Shown: positions 9,229-18,428 of the stretch, in pieces
How positions within the stretch are numbered: position 1 is the first letter of the stretch
How the letters are laid out: the number at the start of each line of letters is the position of its first letter
Notes under the pieces: generated by a model
Databases searched by the model: none
What the model saw: the letters and a program-made list of their open reading frames with translations, nothing else
Told to the model about the DNA's origin: nothing
Assembly (NCBI GenBank): GCA_963758335.1
Contig: CAVWVF010000004.1
Location: forward strand, 682,001-746,000
DNA length: 64,000 bases
Direction of reading: 5' to 3'
Origin: Roseiarcus sp963758335
Lineage (GTDB): Bacteria > Pseudomonadota > Alphaproteobacteria > Rhizobiales > Beijerinckiaceae
Program-made: the position numbers and the translations under genes

Positions 9229-10110
9229 TTACAGCCGCTTCTCGAACCAATGGTGCGCGTAAGGGTTGTCGTTGAACCGCTCGACCTCCCGGTAACCTTC
9301 CTTGTGGTAGAGGGCGTGCGCTTCCTTAAGCGCGCGGTTGGTGTCGAGCCGCAAAATTGTCAGACCCATCTCGTGCGCGGCGACTTCCAGTTTCCGCAGC
9401 ATGCGGCGCGCGACCCCGAGGCCGCGGGCGGACTCCGCCACCCAAACCCGCTTGATTTCGCCCGCCCGTTGGTCGGCGCGCTTGAGCGCGCCGCAGCCGA
9501 CCGGATCGCCGTCGAGCCGCGCCACGACGAAGCGGCCCGAGGGCGGCGTCATCTCCGCCGCGGGGGCGGATCGATCCCTCGCCGCGTCGTACCCGCCCTC
9601 GAACCGCTCGGCGAGCTCGCGGAAATATGCGTCGAGGCAGCGCCGCGCGGCGTCGCTGGTCGGAGGTTCGAAATCGACCGTCACGCGAGCCGCGCCGAGC
9701 AGCCTCTCCACCTCGCCCATCGCCGCGACCAGGCGCTCGCGCTGCCGCGGGTCGAGCGGCTCCAGCGTCGACGCCGCGAGCCGATCCGAAAGACGGTCGT
9801 AGGCCTGAAGCTCACCGCGCCCCTTGCGCGTGAGCGCGATCCGGCGCAGACGGCCGTCGCGGGGATCCCTGCGCGCCTCGACGAGCCCCTGGCTCGAGAG
9901 GGACTGCAGCATCCGGCTCATGTAGCCGGAATCGAGGCCGAGTTTTTCGCGCAGCGTTTTGACGTCCGCCCCCTCGGGCCCGACCTCGAAAATGAGGCGC
10001 GCCTCCCCGAGCGGCCGGCCGCGCTCGAGATAGCTCGTCTTGAGCGCGCCGACGCTCAGCGTGACCGCGCGGTTGAAACTGCGAACCCGCCGAACCTGAT
10101 CGCCGCCCAT
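9229..10110 (-). CDS. MarR-type regulator fused to GNAT acetyltransferase
   Basis: 293 residues in two domains. Residues 1 to about 145 form a MarR winged helix (LGLDSGYMSRMLQSLSSQGLVEARRDPRDGR is the recognition helix and wing). Residues 160-293 form a GNAT domain with the acetyl-CoA loop VAESARGLGVARRMLRKLE and the terminal ALYHKEGYREVERFND. Such bifunctional proteins are common in proteobacteria and are thought to couple small-molecule acetylation to transcription control; substrate unknown. It is convergent with nothing and stands apart from accD, about 110 bases away on the same strand. The 210 bases before it (9019-9228) contain no gene. Confidence 0.88.
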   Translation of the reverse strand: MGGDQVRRVRSFNRAVTLSVGALKTSYLERGRPLGEARLIFEVGPEGADVKTLREKLGLDSGYMSRMLQSLSSQGLVEARRDPRDGRLRRIALTRKGRGELQAYDRLSDRLAASTLEPLDPRQRERLVAAMGEVERLLGAARVTVDFEPPTSDAARRCLDAYFRELAERFEGGYDAARDRSAPAAEMTPPSGRFVVARLDGDPVGCGALKRADQRAGEIKRVWVAESARGLGVARRMLRKLEVAAHEMGLTILRLDTNRALKEAHALYHKEGYREVERFNDNPYAHHWFEKRL

Positions 10111-10218
10111 TCTCTGACTTTAGTCAGATTTCTCCCGACTTCAAGCGACGCCGGCGCCGCCGCGGGCCGCACTTCGGCCGCGGCCGCGTCCGAAGGCTTT
10201 CCAGGTCCCGCAGCAGAC

Positions 10219-11076
10219 TTACGCGGCCGCCGGGGCCCGCGACAACAGCCGGCAAAGCCGAGCGAGGGCTTCACGCTGTTGCTGGCGCGGAACGACCATG
10301 TCGATCATGCCATGGACGCGCAAATACTCGGCCCGCTGGAAACCTTCAGGCAACCGCTCCCGGATGGTCTGCTCGATCACCCGCGCTCCGGCGAAGCCGA
10401 TGACGGCCCCCGGCTCGGCGATATGCACGTCGCCGAGCATTGCGTATGAGGCGGTCACGCCGCCTGTCGTCGGATTGGTGAGAACGACGATATAGGGCAA
10501 TCTCGCCGCGCGGAGCCGCTGGACGGCGACGGTGGTGCGCGGCATCTGCATCAGTGCGAACATGCCCTCTTGCATGCGCGCGCCCCCGGACGCGGTGAAG
10601 ATGATGAATGGCGTGCGGCGCTCGATCGCCGACATCATACCGGCGATGATCGCCTCGCCCGCAGCCATGCCCAACGTGCCGCCCTGGAAAGCGAAATCCT
10701 GCACCGCCACCGTGACGTCTTGTCCCTCGAGCCTTCCAAAGGCCAAGGTGATCGCATCCGCGGCGCCTGTCTTCGTGCGGTTCTCTTTCAGCCGATCCGA
10801 GTAGCGCTTCACGTCGCGGAATCTCAGCGGGTCGGCGAGCGCCTCCGGAGTCGCCAGCTCCTCGTAGTCCCCGCCGTCGAAAAGCGAGGCGAGGCGCGCC
10901 TTGGCGCCGATCGCCATGTGATAGCCTGAGCCTGGAACCACCATGAGGTTGGCTTCCAGGTCCTTGTGGAAGACGAGCTGACCGCTATCCGGGCATTTCA
11001 CCCAGAGGTTGTCCGGGCTCTCCCGGCGCAATAGCGACCGGATTTTCGGCGGCACGACATTGGAGATCCAATTCAT
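10219..11076 (-). CDS. accD: Acetyl-CoA carboxylase carboxyltransferase subunit beta
   Basis: Transfers CO2 from carboxybiotin to acetyl-CoA, together with AccA, giving malonyl-CoA for fatty-acid synthesis. 285 residues from ATG at 11076 (MNWISNVVPPKIRSLL); an in-frame upstream extension overlaps trpA and is not native. Motifs: AFQGGTLGMAAGEAI, FIIFTASGGARMQEGMFAL, VVLTNPTTGGVTASYAMLGD, EPGAVIGFAGARVIEQT. The usual four-Cys zinc ribbon is reduced to one Cys (KCPDSGQLVFHKDLEAN, then PGSGYHM), a known feature of Rhizobiales AccD. It starts 10 bases after the trpA stop, so the two are co-transcribed; folC, which often follows, is absent. Confidence 0.95.
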   Translation of the reverse strand: MNWISNVVPPKIRSLLRRESPDNLWVKCPDSGQLVFHKDLEANLMVVPGSGYHMAIGAKARLASLFDGGDYEELATPEALADPLRFRDVKRYSDRLKENRTKTGAADAITLAFGRLEGQDVTVAVQDFAFQGGTLGMAAGEAIIAGMMSAIERRTPFIIFTASGGARMQEGMFALMQMPRTTVAVQRLRAARLPYIVVLTNPTTGGVTASYAMLGDVHIAEPGAVIGFAGARVIEQTIRERLPEGFQRAEYLRVHGMIDMVVPRQQQREALARLCRLLSRAPAAA

Positions 11077-11086
11077 TGTTCGTTCT

Positions 11087-11926
11087 TTATGACGTCTGAA
11101 GAGCGGTCTTGCCTGTTCTGCAGGCCCGCGCAAGATCTTCGACCAGACCGATGACCGCCGGAACCGTCGCCGGACCTGCGATGCCGCGGTCCAACGAACG
11201 GCGCACCGCTTCGACAAGAGCCGAACCGACGACGACGCCGTCGGCCGTCGCGGCGATGACCGCGGCGCTCGAAGCGTCCTTGACCCCGAATCCGACGGCG
11301 ACCGGCAAGGGTGTGTGTCTCTTGATCCGCGCGACCGCTTGGCCGACGGAAGCGGGGTCGGGCGTCGCGGACCCTGTCACCCCTGTGATCGAAACGTAAT
11401 AGACGAACCCGCTGGCGTTCGCGAGCACGGCCGGAAGACGAACGTCATCCGTCGTCGGAGTGGCCAGGCGGATGAACGCAAGTCCGGCCCTGCGGGCGGG
11501 CTGACAGAGCTCGTCGTCCTCTTCCGGCGGGCAGTCGACGACGATGAGCCCGTCGACCCCCGCGAGCACGGCGTCGCGGAGAAACGGCTCGACGCCGTAG
11601 ACGTAGATCGGATTGAAATAGCCCATGAGGATGAGAGGCGTGTCCGCGTCCTTGGCGCGAAACGCTGCCACCATCTCAAGCGTCGCGCGCAACGTTTGTC
11701 CGGCTTTCAGGGCGCGCAGACCGGCGGCCTGTATGGCCGGGCCGTCCGCCATCGGATCGGTGAAAGGCATGCCGAGCTCGATGACGTCCGCGCCGGCTCC
11801 AGGGAGAGCGCCCAGGATCTCGAGGGACGTGTCGGGGTCCGGATCTCCCGCCATGATGAAGGTGACGAGCGCGGATCGACGCTCGGCGGCAAGCCGTTCG
11901 AAGCGGCGGTCAAGGCGTGAAATCAT
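11087..11926 (-). CDS. trpA: Tryptophan synthase alpha chain
   Basis: Cleaves indole-3-glycerol phosphate to indole, which is channelled to TrpB. 279 residues from ATG at 11926 (MISRLDRRFERLAAERRSAL). Catalytic Glu and Asp are in DVIELGMPFTDPMADGPAIQ and LIVVDCPPEEDDEL; the phosphate loop is VAVGFGVKD followed by DGVVVGSALVEAV. An in-frame extension to 11986 lacks family similarity. In Hyphomicrobiales the usual order is trpF-trpB-trpA-accD-folC; here trpF and trpB are not upstream, where a symporter operon runs the other way, so the trp cluster is split. Confidence 0.95.
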   Translation of the reverse strand: MISRLDRRFERLAAERRSALVTFIMAGDPDPDTSLEILGALPGAGADVIELGMPFTDPMADGPAIQAAGLRALKAGQTLRATLEMVAAFRAKDADTPLILMGYFNPIYVYGVEPFLRDAVLAGVDGLIVVDCPPEEDDELCQPARRAGLAFIRLATPTTDDVRLPAVLANASGFVYYVSITGVTGSATPDPASVGQAVARIKRHTPLPVAVGFGVKDASSAAVIAATADGVVVGSALVEAVRRSLDRGIAGPATVPAVIGLVEDLARACRTGKTALQTS

Positions 11927-12081
11927 GCGCGGCTCGTAGCACGCCGCGCCGATTTGGGAAACTGCCGGCAACTCGTGGCGGTTCAAAGCTTATCCCCTCG
12001 ACCGCGACCGCGAATCTCGCTAACCGAATGATCGCCATGATTTGGCGCGCGGCCGGCGAAACGCGCCCGACCAAGGGAGGA

Positions 12082-12255
12082 ATGATGAAACTGCTCCTCT
12101 TGTTCGTCCCCTGTGTCGTTGCGCTGTGGGTTCCGCTCTACAACACGGAGACGCCCGCCCTGTTCGGCATGCCCTTTTTCTACTGGTTTCAGCTGTTGCT
12201 GATCCCGGTTTCGGCGTTGGCGATTTTCGCCGCGGATCGGATCGGGAGGCGCTAG
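12082..12255 (+). CDS. DUF3311 small membrane protein, symporter partner
   Basis: 57 residues with two membrane helices (MKLLLLFVPCVVALWVPLYN and FYWFQLLLIPVSALAIFAA) joined by the typical ETPALFGMPF loop. Start at 12082 follows GGGAGGA. DUF3311 proteins are almost always encoded directly before a sodium:solute symporter and are thought to be an accessory subunit. The symporter start follows 2 bases after this stop. Confidence 0.88.
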   Translation: MMKLLLLFVPCVVALWVPLYNTETPALFGMPFFYWFQLLLIPVSALAIFAADRIGRR

Positions 12256-12257
12256 GC

Positions 12258-13822
12258 GTGTTCGAACATGTCAACGTCTTCGCCGCGAGCGTCTTCATTT
12301 TCTTCTTCGCGCTGGTCACGGCGCTCGGCTTCGTCGCCGCGCGATGGAAAGCGGCGGACCTCGGCCATATTCTCGAATGGGGGCTCGGCGGGCAGCGGTT
12401 TGGTCCCTGGATTGCCTGGTTCCTGCTGGGAGGGGACCTTTACACGGCCTATACCGTGATCGCCGTCCCTGCGGTCGTCTACGCGATTGGGGCGTACGGA
12501 TTCTTCGCCGTACCTTACACGATCATCATCTATCCGTTCCTCTATCTGACGCTGCCGCGGCTGTGGGCGGTTTCGCACAAGCACGGGTACATGACCGCCG
12601 CCGATTTCGTCCACGGCCGATACGGCGATCGCCGGCTGGAGCTGGCGGTCGCGCTGACGGGCATCCTCGCCACCATGCCGTATATCGCGTTGCAGCTCGT
12701 CGGACTGGAGAAGGTGATCGGCGCGCTCGGCTTTTCGGGCGAAGGGCTGATGCGGCACGCGCCGATCACGATCGCGTTCGTCATTCTGGCGCTCTACACA
12801 TACAAGAGCGGCCTGCGAGCGCCGGCGATGATCGCCTTCGTGAAGGATGCGATGATCTACGTCTTCATCATCGCCGCGGTCGTCTTGGTCCCGTACGAAC
12901 TCGGCGGCTTCGGCAAGATCTTCCACGCTGCTGAGGCCGCCTACGCCGCGAAGGTCGCCGCACGGTTCCCGCCGCGGGCCTCACGCTTTCGCCCGGCCAG
13001 ATCGGCCCTTACGTTACGCTGGCGATCGGCTCGGCGATGGCGCTCTTCATGTATCCGCACGCGCTGACCGGCGCGTTGGCCGCATCGAGCGGCCGGGCGA
13101 TCCGCCACAATACCATCACGTTGCCGGCCTATTCGCTCGTCCTGGGGTTCATTGCCCTCTTGGGCGCGATGGCGCTCGCCGCCGGCGTCAGCGTGAAGAG
13201 CCCGCAAGACGCCGTTCCGCAGCTTGTGCTGTGGGCCTTCCCGGATTGGTTCGCCGGGTTCTGTTTCGCTGCGATCGCGCTCGGAGCGCTCGTCCCCGCC
13301 GCAGTCATGTCGATCGGCGCCGCCAACACGTTCACCCGGAACGTCTGGAAGCCCTTCATCCATCCGCAGATGACGTCGCGCGAGGAATCGTTCCTCGCCA
13401 AACTCGTCTCGCTGATCGTGAAGCTCGGCGCCCTGATGGTGATTTTCTTCATGCCGACTCGATTCGCGCTCGATTTGCAATTGTTGGGCGGCGTGTGGAT
13501 GGTCCAGATCTTTCCGGCGGTGATCTTGGGTCTCTACCGGCGCTGGCTCAGCGGTCCGGCGTTGCTCGGCGGCTGGGCGGTCGGCATGATCGTCGGCACG
13601 TCGCTCGCCTGGGGGGAGAAGGCGTGGACGCCGGTGCATGCCCTGAAATGGGACGTGCCGCTCGTCGGGCAAATCGACACGGGGCTCGGCTTCGCTGCGT
13701 ACAATGGCCTGACCGCGGTCGCCGCGAATCTCGTGGTGGCGGCGCTGCTCTCCCTGGTCATTCGGCCGAAGGCGCCCGACGAGACGTCTCCGGAAGACTA
13801 TGACGATCGCCGTCCTGGATGA
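12258..13822 (+). pseudogene. Sodium:solute symporter (MctP-like monocarboxylate permease), one frameshift
   Basis: SSS-family transporter of about 520 residues with some 13 membrane helices. The first part (GTG at 12258, EHVNVFAASVFIFFFALVTA, KHGYMTAADFVHGRYGDR, PYIALQLVGLEKVIGALG) is in one frame to about 12965. The second part (AAGLTLSPGQIGPYVTLAIG, MALFMYPHALTGALAASSGR, IGAANTFTRNVWKPFIHP) is in another. One base is missing in the GC-rich run near 12960-12970. With DUF3311 in front, this matches the MctP organisation, importing short monocarboxylates such as lactate, pyruvate or acetate with Na+ or H+. The rest is so well preserved that a sequencing error is as likely as a real mutation. 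Confidence 0.8.
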
Positions 13823-13884
13823 GGAGAGACCGATCCGCTCGCGCGCTCACGCGAAACTTCCCCGGGGCGCGATTCGAACCGTCT

Positions 13885-14778
13885 TCAGCTCTCGAGCGCA
13901 CGCGCCAGCGCGCGCATGTCGGCCCAGGCTTGCCGCTTCAGTGCGGGCTGCCGCAGCAGGTAAGCGGGGTGGAACATCGCGATCGCGCGAATGGTCCGTC
14001 CGTCTTCGCAATCGTAGGCGAACCAGTTCCCCCGCGCCCGCGTTATCCCTTCGCCAACGCCCAGCAGGGTTTGGGCCGCCGATCCGCCGAGACAGACCAG
14101 GATCTCGGGCGCGGCGAGCGCGATCTGCCGGCGGATGAAAGGCAGGCAGGCTTGCGTCTCCTGCGGCGTCGGAGTGCGGTTGCCGGGCGGCCGCCAGGGC
14201 ACGACATTGGCGATGTACACCCGCTGGCGATCCAGTCCGATCGCGTGAAGCATGCGATCGAGCAGTTGTCCCGCCCGTCCGACGAAGGGGCGGCCGATGC
14301 GGTCCTCGTCGCCGCCGGGCGCCTCGCCGACAAACATGACCCTCGACCCCGGCACGCCGTCCGCGAACACGAGTTGCGTTGCGGTTTTTTTCAGCGCGCA
14401 ACCATCGAACCGCTCCAGATTTGATCGCAAGGCCGCCAAGTCGGGCGACGAGGCGGCAAGAGCCCGGGCGGCAGCCTCGGCAGCGGGCGGAGAGACGGGG
14501 GAACCGGCCTGATGCTCCGACTGCGTCTCGCGAGCCTCCGGCGCGACCGTCGGCGGCGAAGCCGCCACGGAGCGGCCGATCCGTTCAATCCCCTGGTCGA
14601 ACCGGTTGCGCGGCGTCTCGTCGACGGCGATCGTTACGCCGGCGGTGGACCACCACCTCAATGCGGCGGCTGCTCTATCCGTGTCCAACGCTGTCGGTTT
14701 CCCGTCTTGGCGCGAATTCAAGCTGGCCCTGCTCCACCTCGTGTGCGCTTGCGCGGCTGCCGGTCGGCAATCTAGCAT
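13885..14778 (-). CDS. Uracil-DNA glycosylase, family 4 type
   Basis: Removes uracil from DNA. 297 residues: about 130 unconserved, Pro/Ala-rich N-terminal residues, then the family 4 core. Motifs: FVGEAPGGDEDRIGRPFVGR (motif 1), NVVPWRPPGNRTPTPQE, and FHPAYLLRQPALKRQAWAD (motif 2). Iron-sulfur cluster ligands are visible as Cys in DGCALKKTATQ, ETQACLPF and EILVCLGG, three of the classic four, as in other alphaproteobacterial members. It is divergent from ETF-QO; 84 bases lie between the two starts and must contain both promoters. Confidence 0.9.
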   Translation of the reverse strand: MLDCRPAAAQAHTRWSRASLNSRQDGKPTALDTDRAAAALRWWSTAGVTIAVDETPRNRFDQGIERIGRSVAASPPTVAPEARETQSEHQAGSPVSPPAAEAAARALAASSPDLAALRSNLERFDGCALKKTATQLVFADGVPGSRVMFVGEAPGGDEDRIGRPFVGRAGQLLDRMLHAIGLDRQRVYIANVVPWRPPGNRTPTPQETQACLPFIRRQIALAAPEILVCLGGSAAQTLLGVGEGITRARGNWFAYDCEDGRTIRAIAMFHPAYLLRQPALKRQAWADMRALARALES

Positions 14779-14862
14779 ATCGGGCCGCGGCGCGTTGACC
14801 GAAAGCAGTTCATATGTAAACCATCGTCGACTGCCCGCTTAGACCCGAGAGCGAAACGAACG

Positions 14863-16539
14863 ATGTCCGATGCAACTGGACTGCCGCCGCGAGAGGCGAT
14901 GGACTACGACGTCGTGGTCGTCGGCGCGGGTCCGGCCGGCCTCGCGGTCGCGATCCGCCTGAAAACGCTCGACCCGAACATCTCGGTGATGGTTGTCGAG
15001 AAGGGCTCGACGGTCGGCGCGCACATTCTTTCGGGGGCCGTCATCGACCCCATCGGTCTCGACCGGCTGATGCCTGATTGGCGGACCGACTCGGACTGTC
15101 CGCTCAAGACACAGGTCAGCGAAGACCGCTTCTATTTCGTGACCGGGACCAGCAGCGTGAAGTTGCCGAACTGGCCGATGCCCCGGCTGATGCACAACCA
15201 CGGCAATTTCGTCGGCTCCCTCGGCGCCGTCGCGCGATGGCTCGGCTCGCGCGCCGAAGGCCTGGGAGTCGAGATTTACCCTGGGTTCGCTGCGACCGAG
15301 CTTCTCTTCGGCGACAAGGGCGAGGTCGTCGGCATTGCGACCGGGGACATGGGCGTCGGCCGCGACGGCCAGCCGAAGGCGAACTTCTCGCGCGGGATGG
15401 AGCTCAGAGGGAAATACGTCCTGCTCGCCGAAGGAGCCCGAGGGTCGCTGTCGAAGCAGGCGATCGCCCGTTATAAGCTCGATTCCGCCAGCGCACCTCA
15501 GAAGTTCGGAATCGGCCTGAAGGAGTTGTGGCAGGTCACGCCGGATCGATTCAGGCAAGGACTCGTGCAACACACTTTCGGCTGGCCGCTCAGCAGCGGC
15601 TCGACCGGAGGGTCGTTTCTGTACCATTACGACGACCGACTGGTGTCGGTCGGATTCGTCGTTCATCTCAGCTATGAGAACCCGACGCTATCGCCGTTCG
15701 ACGAGTTCCAGCGGTTCAAGACTCATCCGCTGGTTCGCGAGACGCTGACCGGCGGCAAGCGTCTCTGCTACGGCGCGCGCGCCCTCACATCGGGGGGTTG
15801 GCAGTCGGTTCCCAAGCTCGTTTTCCCGGGAGGGGCTTTGATCGGCTGCGCCGCCGGCTTCATGAATTTCGCCCGGATCAAGGGCAGCCATAATGCAATC
15901 CTGTCCGGCATGTTGGCGGCGGACAAGGTCCATGAGGCGCTTGCGGCGGGACGGGCGAACGACGAGGTCACCGCCTATGAAGCGGAGTGGCGCGCCTCCG
16001 ACATCGGCGCCGACCTATACAATGTGCGCAATGTCAAGTCGCTTTGGACGCGGTTCGGTCTGGTCGTCGGCGTCGGCCTCGGCGGTCTCGACATGTGGAC
16101 CAACGAGTTGTTCAAGATGTCGATCTTCGGCACCCTCAAGCACGCCAAAGACGATAGCCAGACTCTGAAGCCGATTTCGGAGGTTACTCCGATCGTCTAT
16201 CCCAAACCTGATGGCGTCATAAGCTTCGACAAGAACTCGTCCGTGTTCTTGTCCAACACCAATCATGAGGAGGATCAGACGGTCCATTTGCGGTTGACCG
16301 ATCCGACCATTCCGATCCGCGAGAACCTTCCCCGTTACGGAGAGCCGGCCCGGCTTTATTGCCCTGCCGGCGTCTACGAGGTTGTTTACGCTGACGAGAC
16401 GCGCCGCACGGAGCCGCGTTTCGTGATCAACGCCCAGAACTGCGTCCATTGCAAGACCTGCGATATCAAGGATCCCGCGCAAAACATCACCTGGGTCCCG
16501 CCGGAGGGCGGCGGCGGGCCGAATTATTCCGACATGTGA
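14863..16539 (+). CDS. etfD: Electron-transfer flavoprotein-ubiquinone oxidoreductase
   Basis: Inner-membrane enzyme that passes electrons from ETF (acyl-CoA, amino-acid and choline-type dehydrogenases) to ubiquinone. 558 residues, full length. FAD site DYDVVVVGAGPAGLAVAIRL near the N-terminus, GAHILSGAVIDP, and LIGCAAGFMNFARIKGSHNA for the second nucleotide contact. The C-terminus carries the [4Fe-4S] motif YCPAGVYE, QNCVHCKTCDIKDPAQNITW. Start ATG at 14863 follows GAGAGCGAAACG. It begins a same-strand run with the TPR protein and ispE. Confidence 0.95.
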   Translation: MSDATGLPPREAMDYDVVVVGAGPAGLAVAIRLKTLDPNISVMVVEKGSTVGAHILSGAVIDPIGLDRLMPDWRTDSDCPLKTQVSEDRFYFVTGTSSVKLPNWPMPRLMHNHGNFVGSLGAVARWLGSRAEGLGVEIYPGFAATELLFGDKGEVVGIATGDMGVGRDGQPKANFSRGMELRGKYVLLAEGARGSLSKQAIARYKLDSASAPQKFGIGLKELWQVTPDRFRQGLVQHTFGWPLSSGSTGGSFLYHYDDRLVSVGFVVHLSYENPTLSPFDEFQRFKTHPLVRETLTGGKRLCYGARALTSGGWQSVPKLVFPGGALIGCAAGFMNFARIKGSHNAILSGMLAADKVHEALAAGRANDEVTAYEAEWRASDIGADLYNVRNVKSLWTRFGLVVGVGLGGLDMWTNELFKMSIFGTLKHAKDDSQTLKPISEVTPIVYPKPDGVISFDKNSSVFLSNTNHEEDQTVHLRLTDPTIPIRENLPRYGEPARLYCPAGVYEVVYADETRRTEPRFVINAQNCVHCKTCDIKDPAQNITWVPPEGGGGPNYSDM

Positions 16540-16661
16540 GGCGCGGATGGCCCAAATTCGCCCTTATTTCAGACGACATCGGAACCCGATGCGCTTGGGC
16601 GGCGAAATTCTCGCTCATCCGCGTCGGTAAAAGTGCTCCCGAGCAGGAAGAGTTGACCAGA

Positions 16662-18416
16662 GTGAAAAGCCCTCTCAAGCGCCAGACGCTGGCGGTCGCG
16701 CTGTTTTCCGCTGGCTTGCTCTCTGCGGTTCCCCCCGCCGTGGCCGCCGCGTCGCCCACCCAAGGGCCCCCGCTGCAGCAACCCGGGGGCAGTCAACCCG
16801 GCAATTACCTGGCCGGTCTCATCGCTAGCTCGGATCGCGACACGGCGTCCGCCGAGGCCTATTACCGCGACGCGCTTCGAATCGATCCCAGGAATCCCGA
16901 TCTCCTCGAGCGAACGTTCGCGGCGGCGCTGTCCAACGGCGACGAGCAAACCGCCGACGCGCTCGCCGAACGCCTGCTGACCCGGGATCCGACCAACAAT
17001 CTCGCGCGTCTGTCAGCCGCTGTTCACGCCGTCCAACAAGGACAATATGCGGCCGCGAGAGCGCAGCTCTCGACCGGCGACCCTCGCTCGAGAGATGCGA
17101 CGACGGGACTCCTCGCCGCTTGGTGCTATGCCGGTCAAAACGACCTGCGCCATGCGCTCGATACGCTTGATCGGATTCGGGATCCCTCGCTCGCCGCCTT
17201 TCGCGACTATAACGCGGGGCTCATCTCCGAGCAGTTCGGAAATGCCCCGGAGGCCCGGCGCAGACTAAAATCCGCGTATGAGGCAGATAAGAACACGCTT
17301 CGCTTTGCGGACGCCTACGCCCGTTTCCTGGCGGCTCACGGCGACGTCAACGGCGCAAAAGGCGTTTATCGCGACTTTTCCGCCCTGGCGCCCCATCACC
17401 CCGTCGTCGAGCTCGCGCTTGCGGATCTCAACGCCGGCCGCGTTCCGGAGCCGCTCGTGCACGGCGCGAAGGAGGGCGCTGCGGAGGTGCTGTACGGATT
17501 GGGCGCAGCGGGGAGCCGCCAGGGAGACGAGCTCCCGGCGCTGATCTATCTCCGCCTGTCGCTTTACCTGCGGCCGTCGAGCGACCTGACCGCCGTAACA
17601 TTGGCGAATCTGTTCGAGCGGATGAAGCAGAGCGAGCAAGCGATCGCGGCCTATCAGCAGGTGCCGGCGACGTCGCCGTTCGGCGAAGACGCCGACATCC
17701 AAATTGCGCTGCTGCTCGACGGCATGGGGAAATCGGACGAGGCGATGCGGCGCTTGACCGATATTGTGGCGGCCCGGCCCAATGATGTCGACGCTCTGAG
17801 CTCGCTGGCGGGGCTGCAACGGTCCACCAAGAAATACGCGGAAGCAGCGGCCACCTATGGCCGGGCGATCGACGCGGTCGGCGTTCCACAGCGCGAGAAT
17901 TGGACGCTTTTCTACTTCCGCGGCATCTGTTTTGAACGGGATAAGCAGTGGCCGAAGGCCGAAGCAGATTTCAAGATGGCTCTGCAGCTGTACCCGGACC
18001 AGCCGTTGGTGCTCAACTATCTCGGATATTCATGGGTGGATCAGGGCGTCAATCTCGAAGAGGCCTTCAAGATGCTCCATCGGGCCGTCGAGTTGCAGCC
18101 CAACGACGGCTATATCGTCGACAGTCTCGGGTGGGCTCACTTCAAGCTCGGACAATACGTCGAAGCCGCGGAGACGCTCGAGCGAGCGATCGCTCTGAAG
18201 CCCGCCGACCCGGTGCTGAACGATCACCTCGGCGACGCCTACTGGCGGGTCAATCGGCGAACGGAGGCGCATTTCCAGTGGAACCATGCGCGCGACATGG
18301 GTCCCGAGCCTGAGGATCTGCCGGCGATCCTGAAGAAAATCGAATTCGGCCTCCCTGAGGCGGCCACCACGCAGCCAGCGCCGGCCGAAGCCGAAAAACA
18401 GAAAAGCGGCGGCTGA
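16662..18416 (+). CDS. Exported tetratricopeptide-repeat protein
   Basis: About 584 residues. The GTG at 16662 has AGGAAG 11 bases upstream and gives a signal peptide (KRQTLAVALFSAGLLSAVPPAVAAA); the TTG at 16653 is too close to that site, and longer in-frame starts overlap the ETF-QO gene. The mature part is almost entirely TPR repeats, for example AEAYYRDALRIDPRNPDLLER, NYLGYSWVDQGVNLEEAFKM and DSLGWAHFKLGQYVEAAETL. The role is unknown; TPRs suggest a periplasmic scaffold. It ends 12 bases before ispE, so the two are probably co-transcribed, an arrangement seen in Rhizobiales. Confidence 0.85.
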   Translation: MKSPLKRQTLAVALFSAGLLSAVPPAVAAASPTQGPPLQQPGGSQPGNYLAGLIASSDRDTASAEAYYRDALRIDPRNPDLLERTFAAALSNGDEQTADALAERLLTRDPTNNLARLSAAVHAVQQGQYAAARAQLSTGDPRSRDATTGLLAAWCYAGQNDLRHALDTLDRIRDPSLAAFRDYNAGLISEQFGNAPEARRRLKSAYEADKNTLRFADAYARFLAAHGDVNGAKGVYRDFSALAPHHPVVELALADLNAGRVPEPLVHGAKEGAAEVLYGLGAAGSRQGDELPALIYLRLSLYLRPSSDLTAVTLANLFERMKQSEQAIAAYQQVPATSPFGEDADIQIALLLDGMGKSDEAMRRLTDIVAARPNDVDALSSLAGLQRSTKKYAEAAATYGRAIDAVGVPQRENWTLFYFRGICFERDKQWPKAEADFKMALQLYPDQPLVLNYLGYSWVDQGVNLEEAFKMLHRAVELQPNDGYIVDSLGWAHFKLGQYVEAAETLERAIALKPADPVLNDHLGDAYWRVNRRTEAHFQWNHARDMGPEPEDLPAILKKIEFGLPEAATTQPAPAEAEKQKSGG

Positions 18417-18428
18417 CCACCGCGGCTC

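Noticed and set aside
9214..10449. 411-residue plus-strand frame over the MarR-GNAT gene
   Set aside because: The minus-strand protein has two clear domains; the plus frame is composition-driven.
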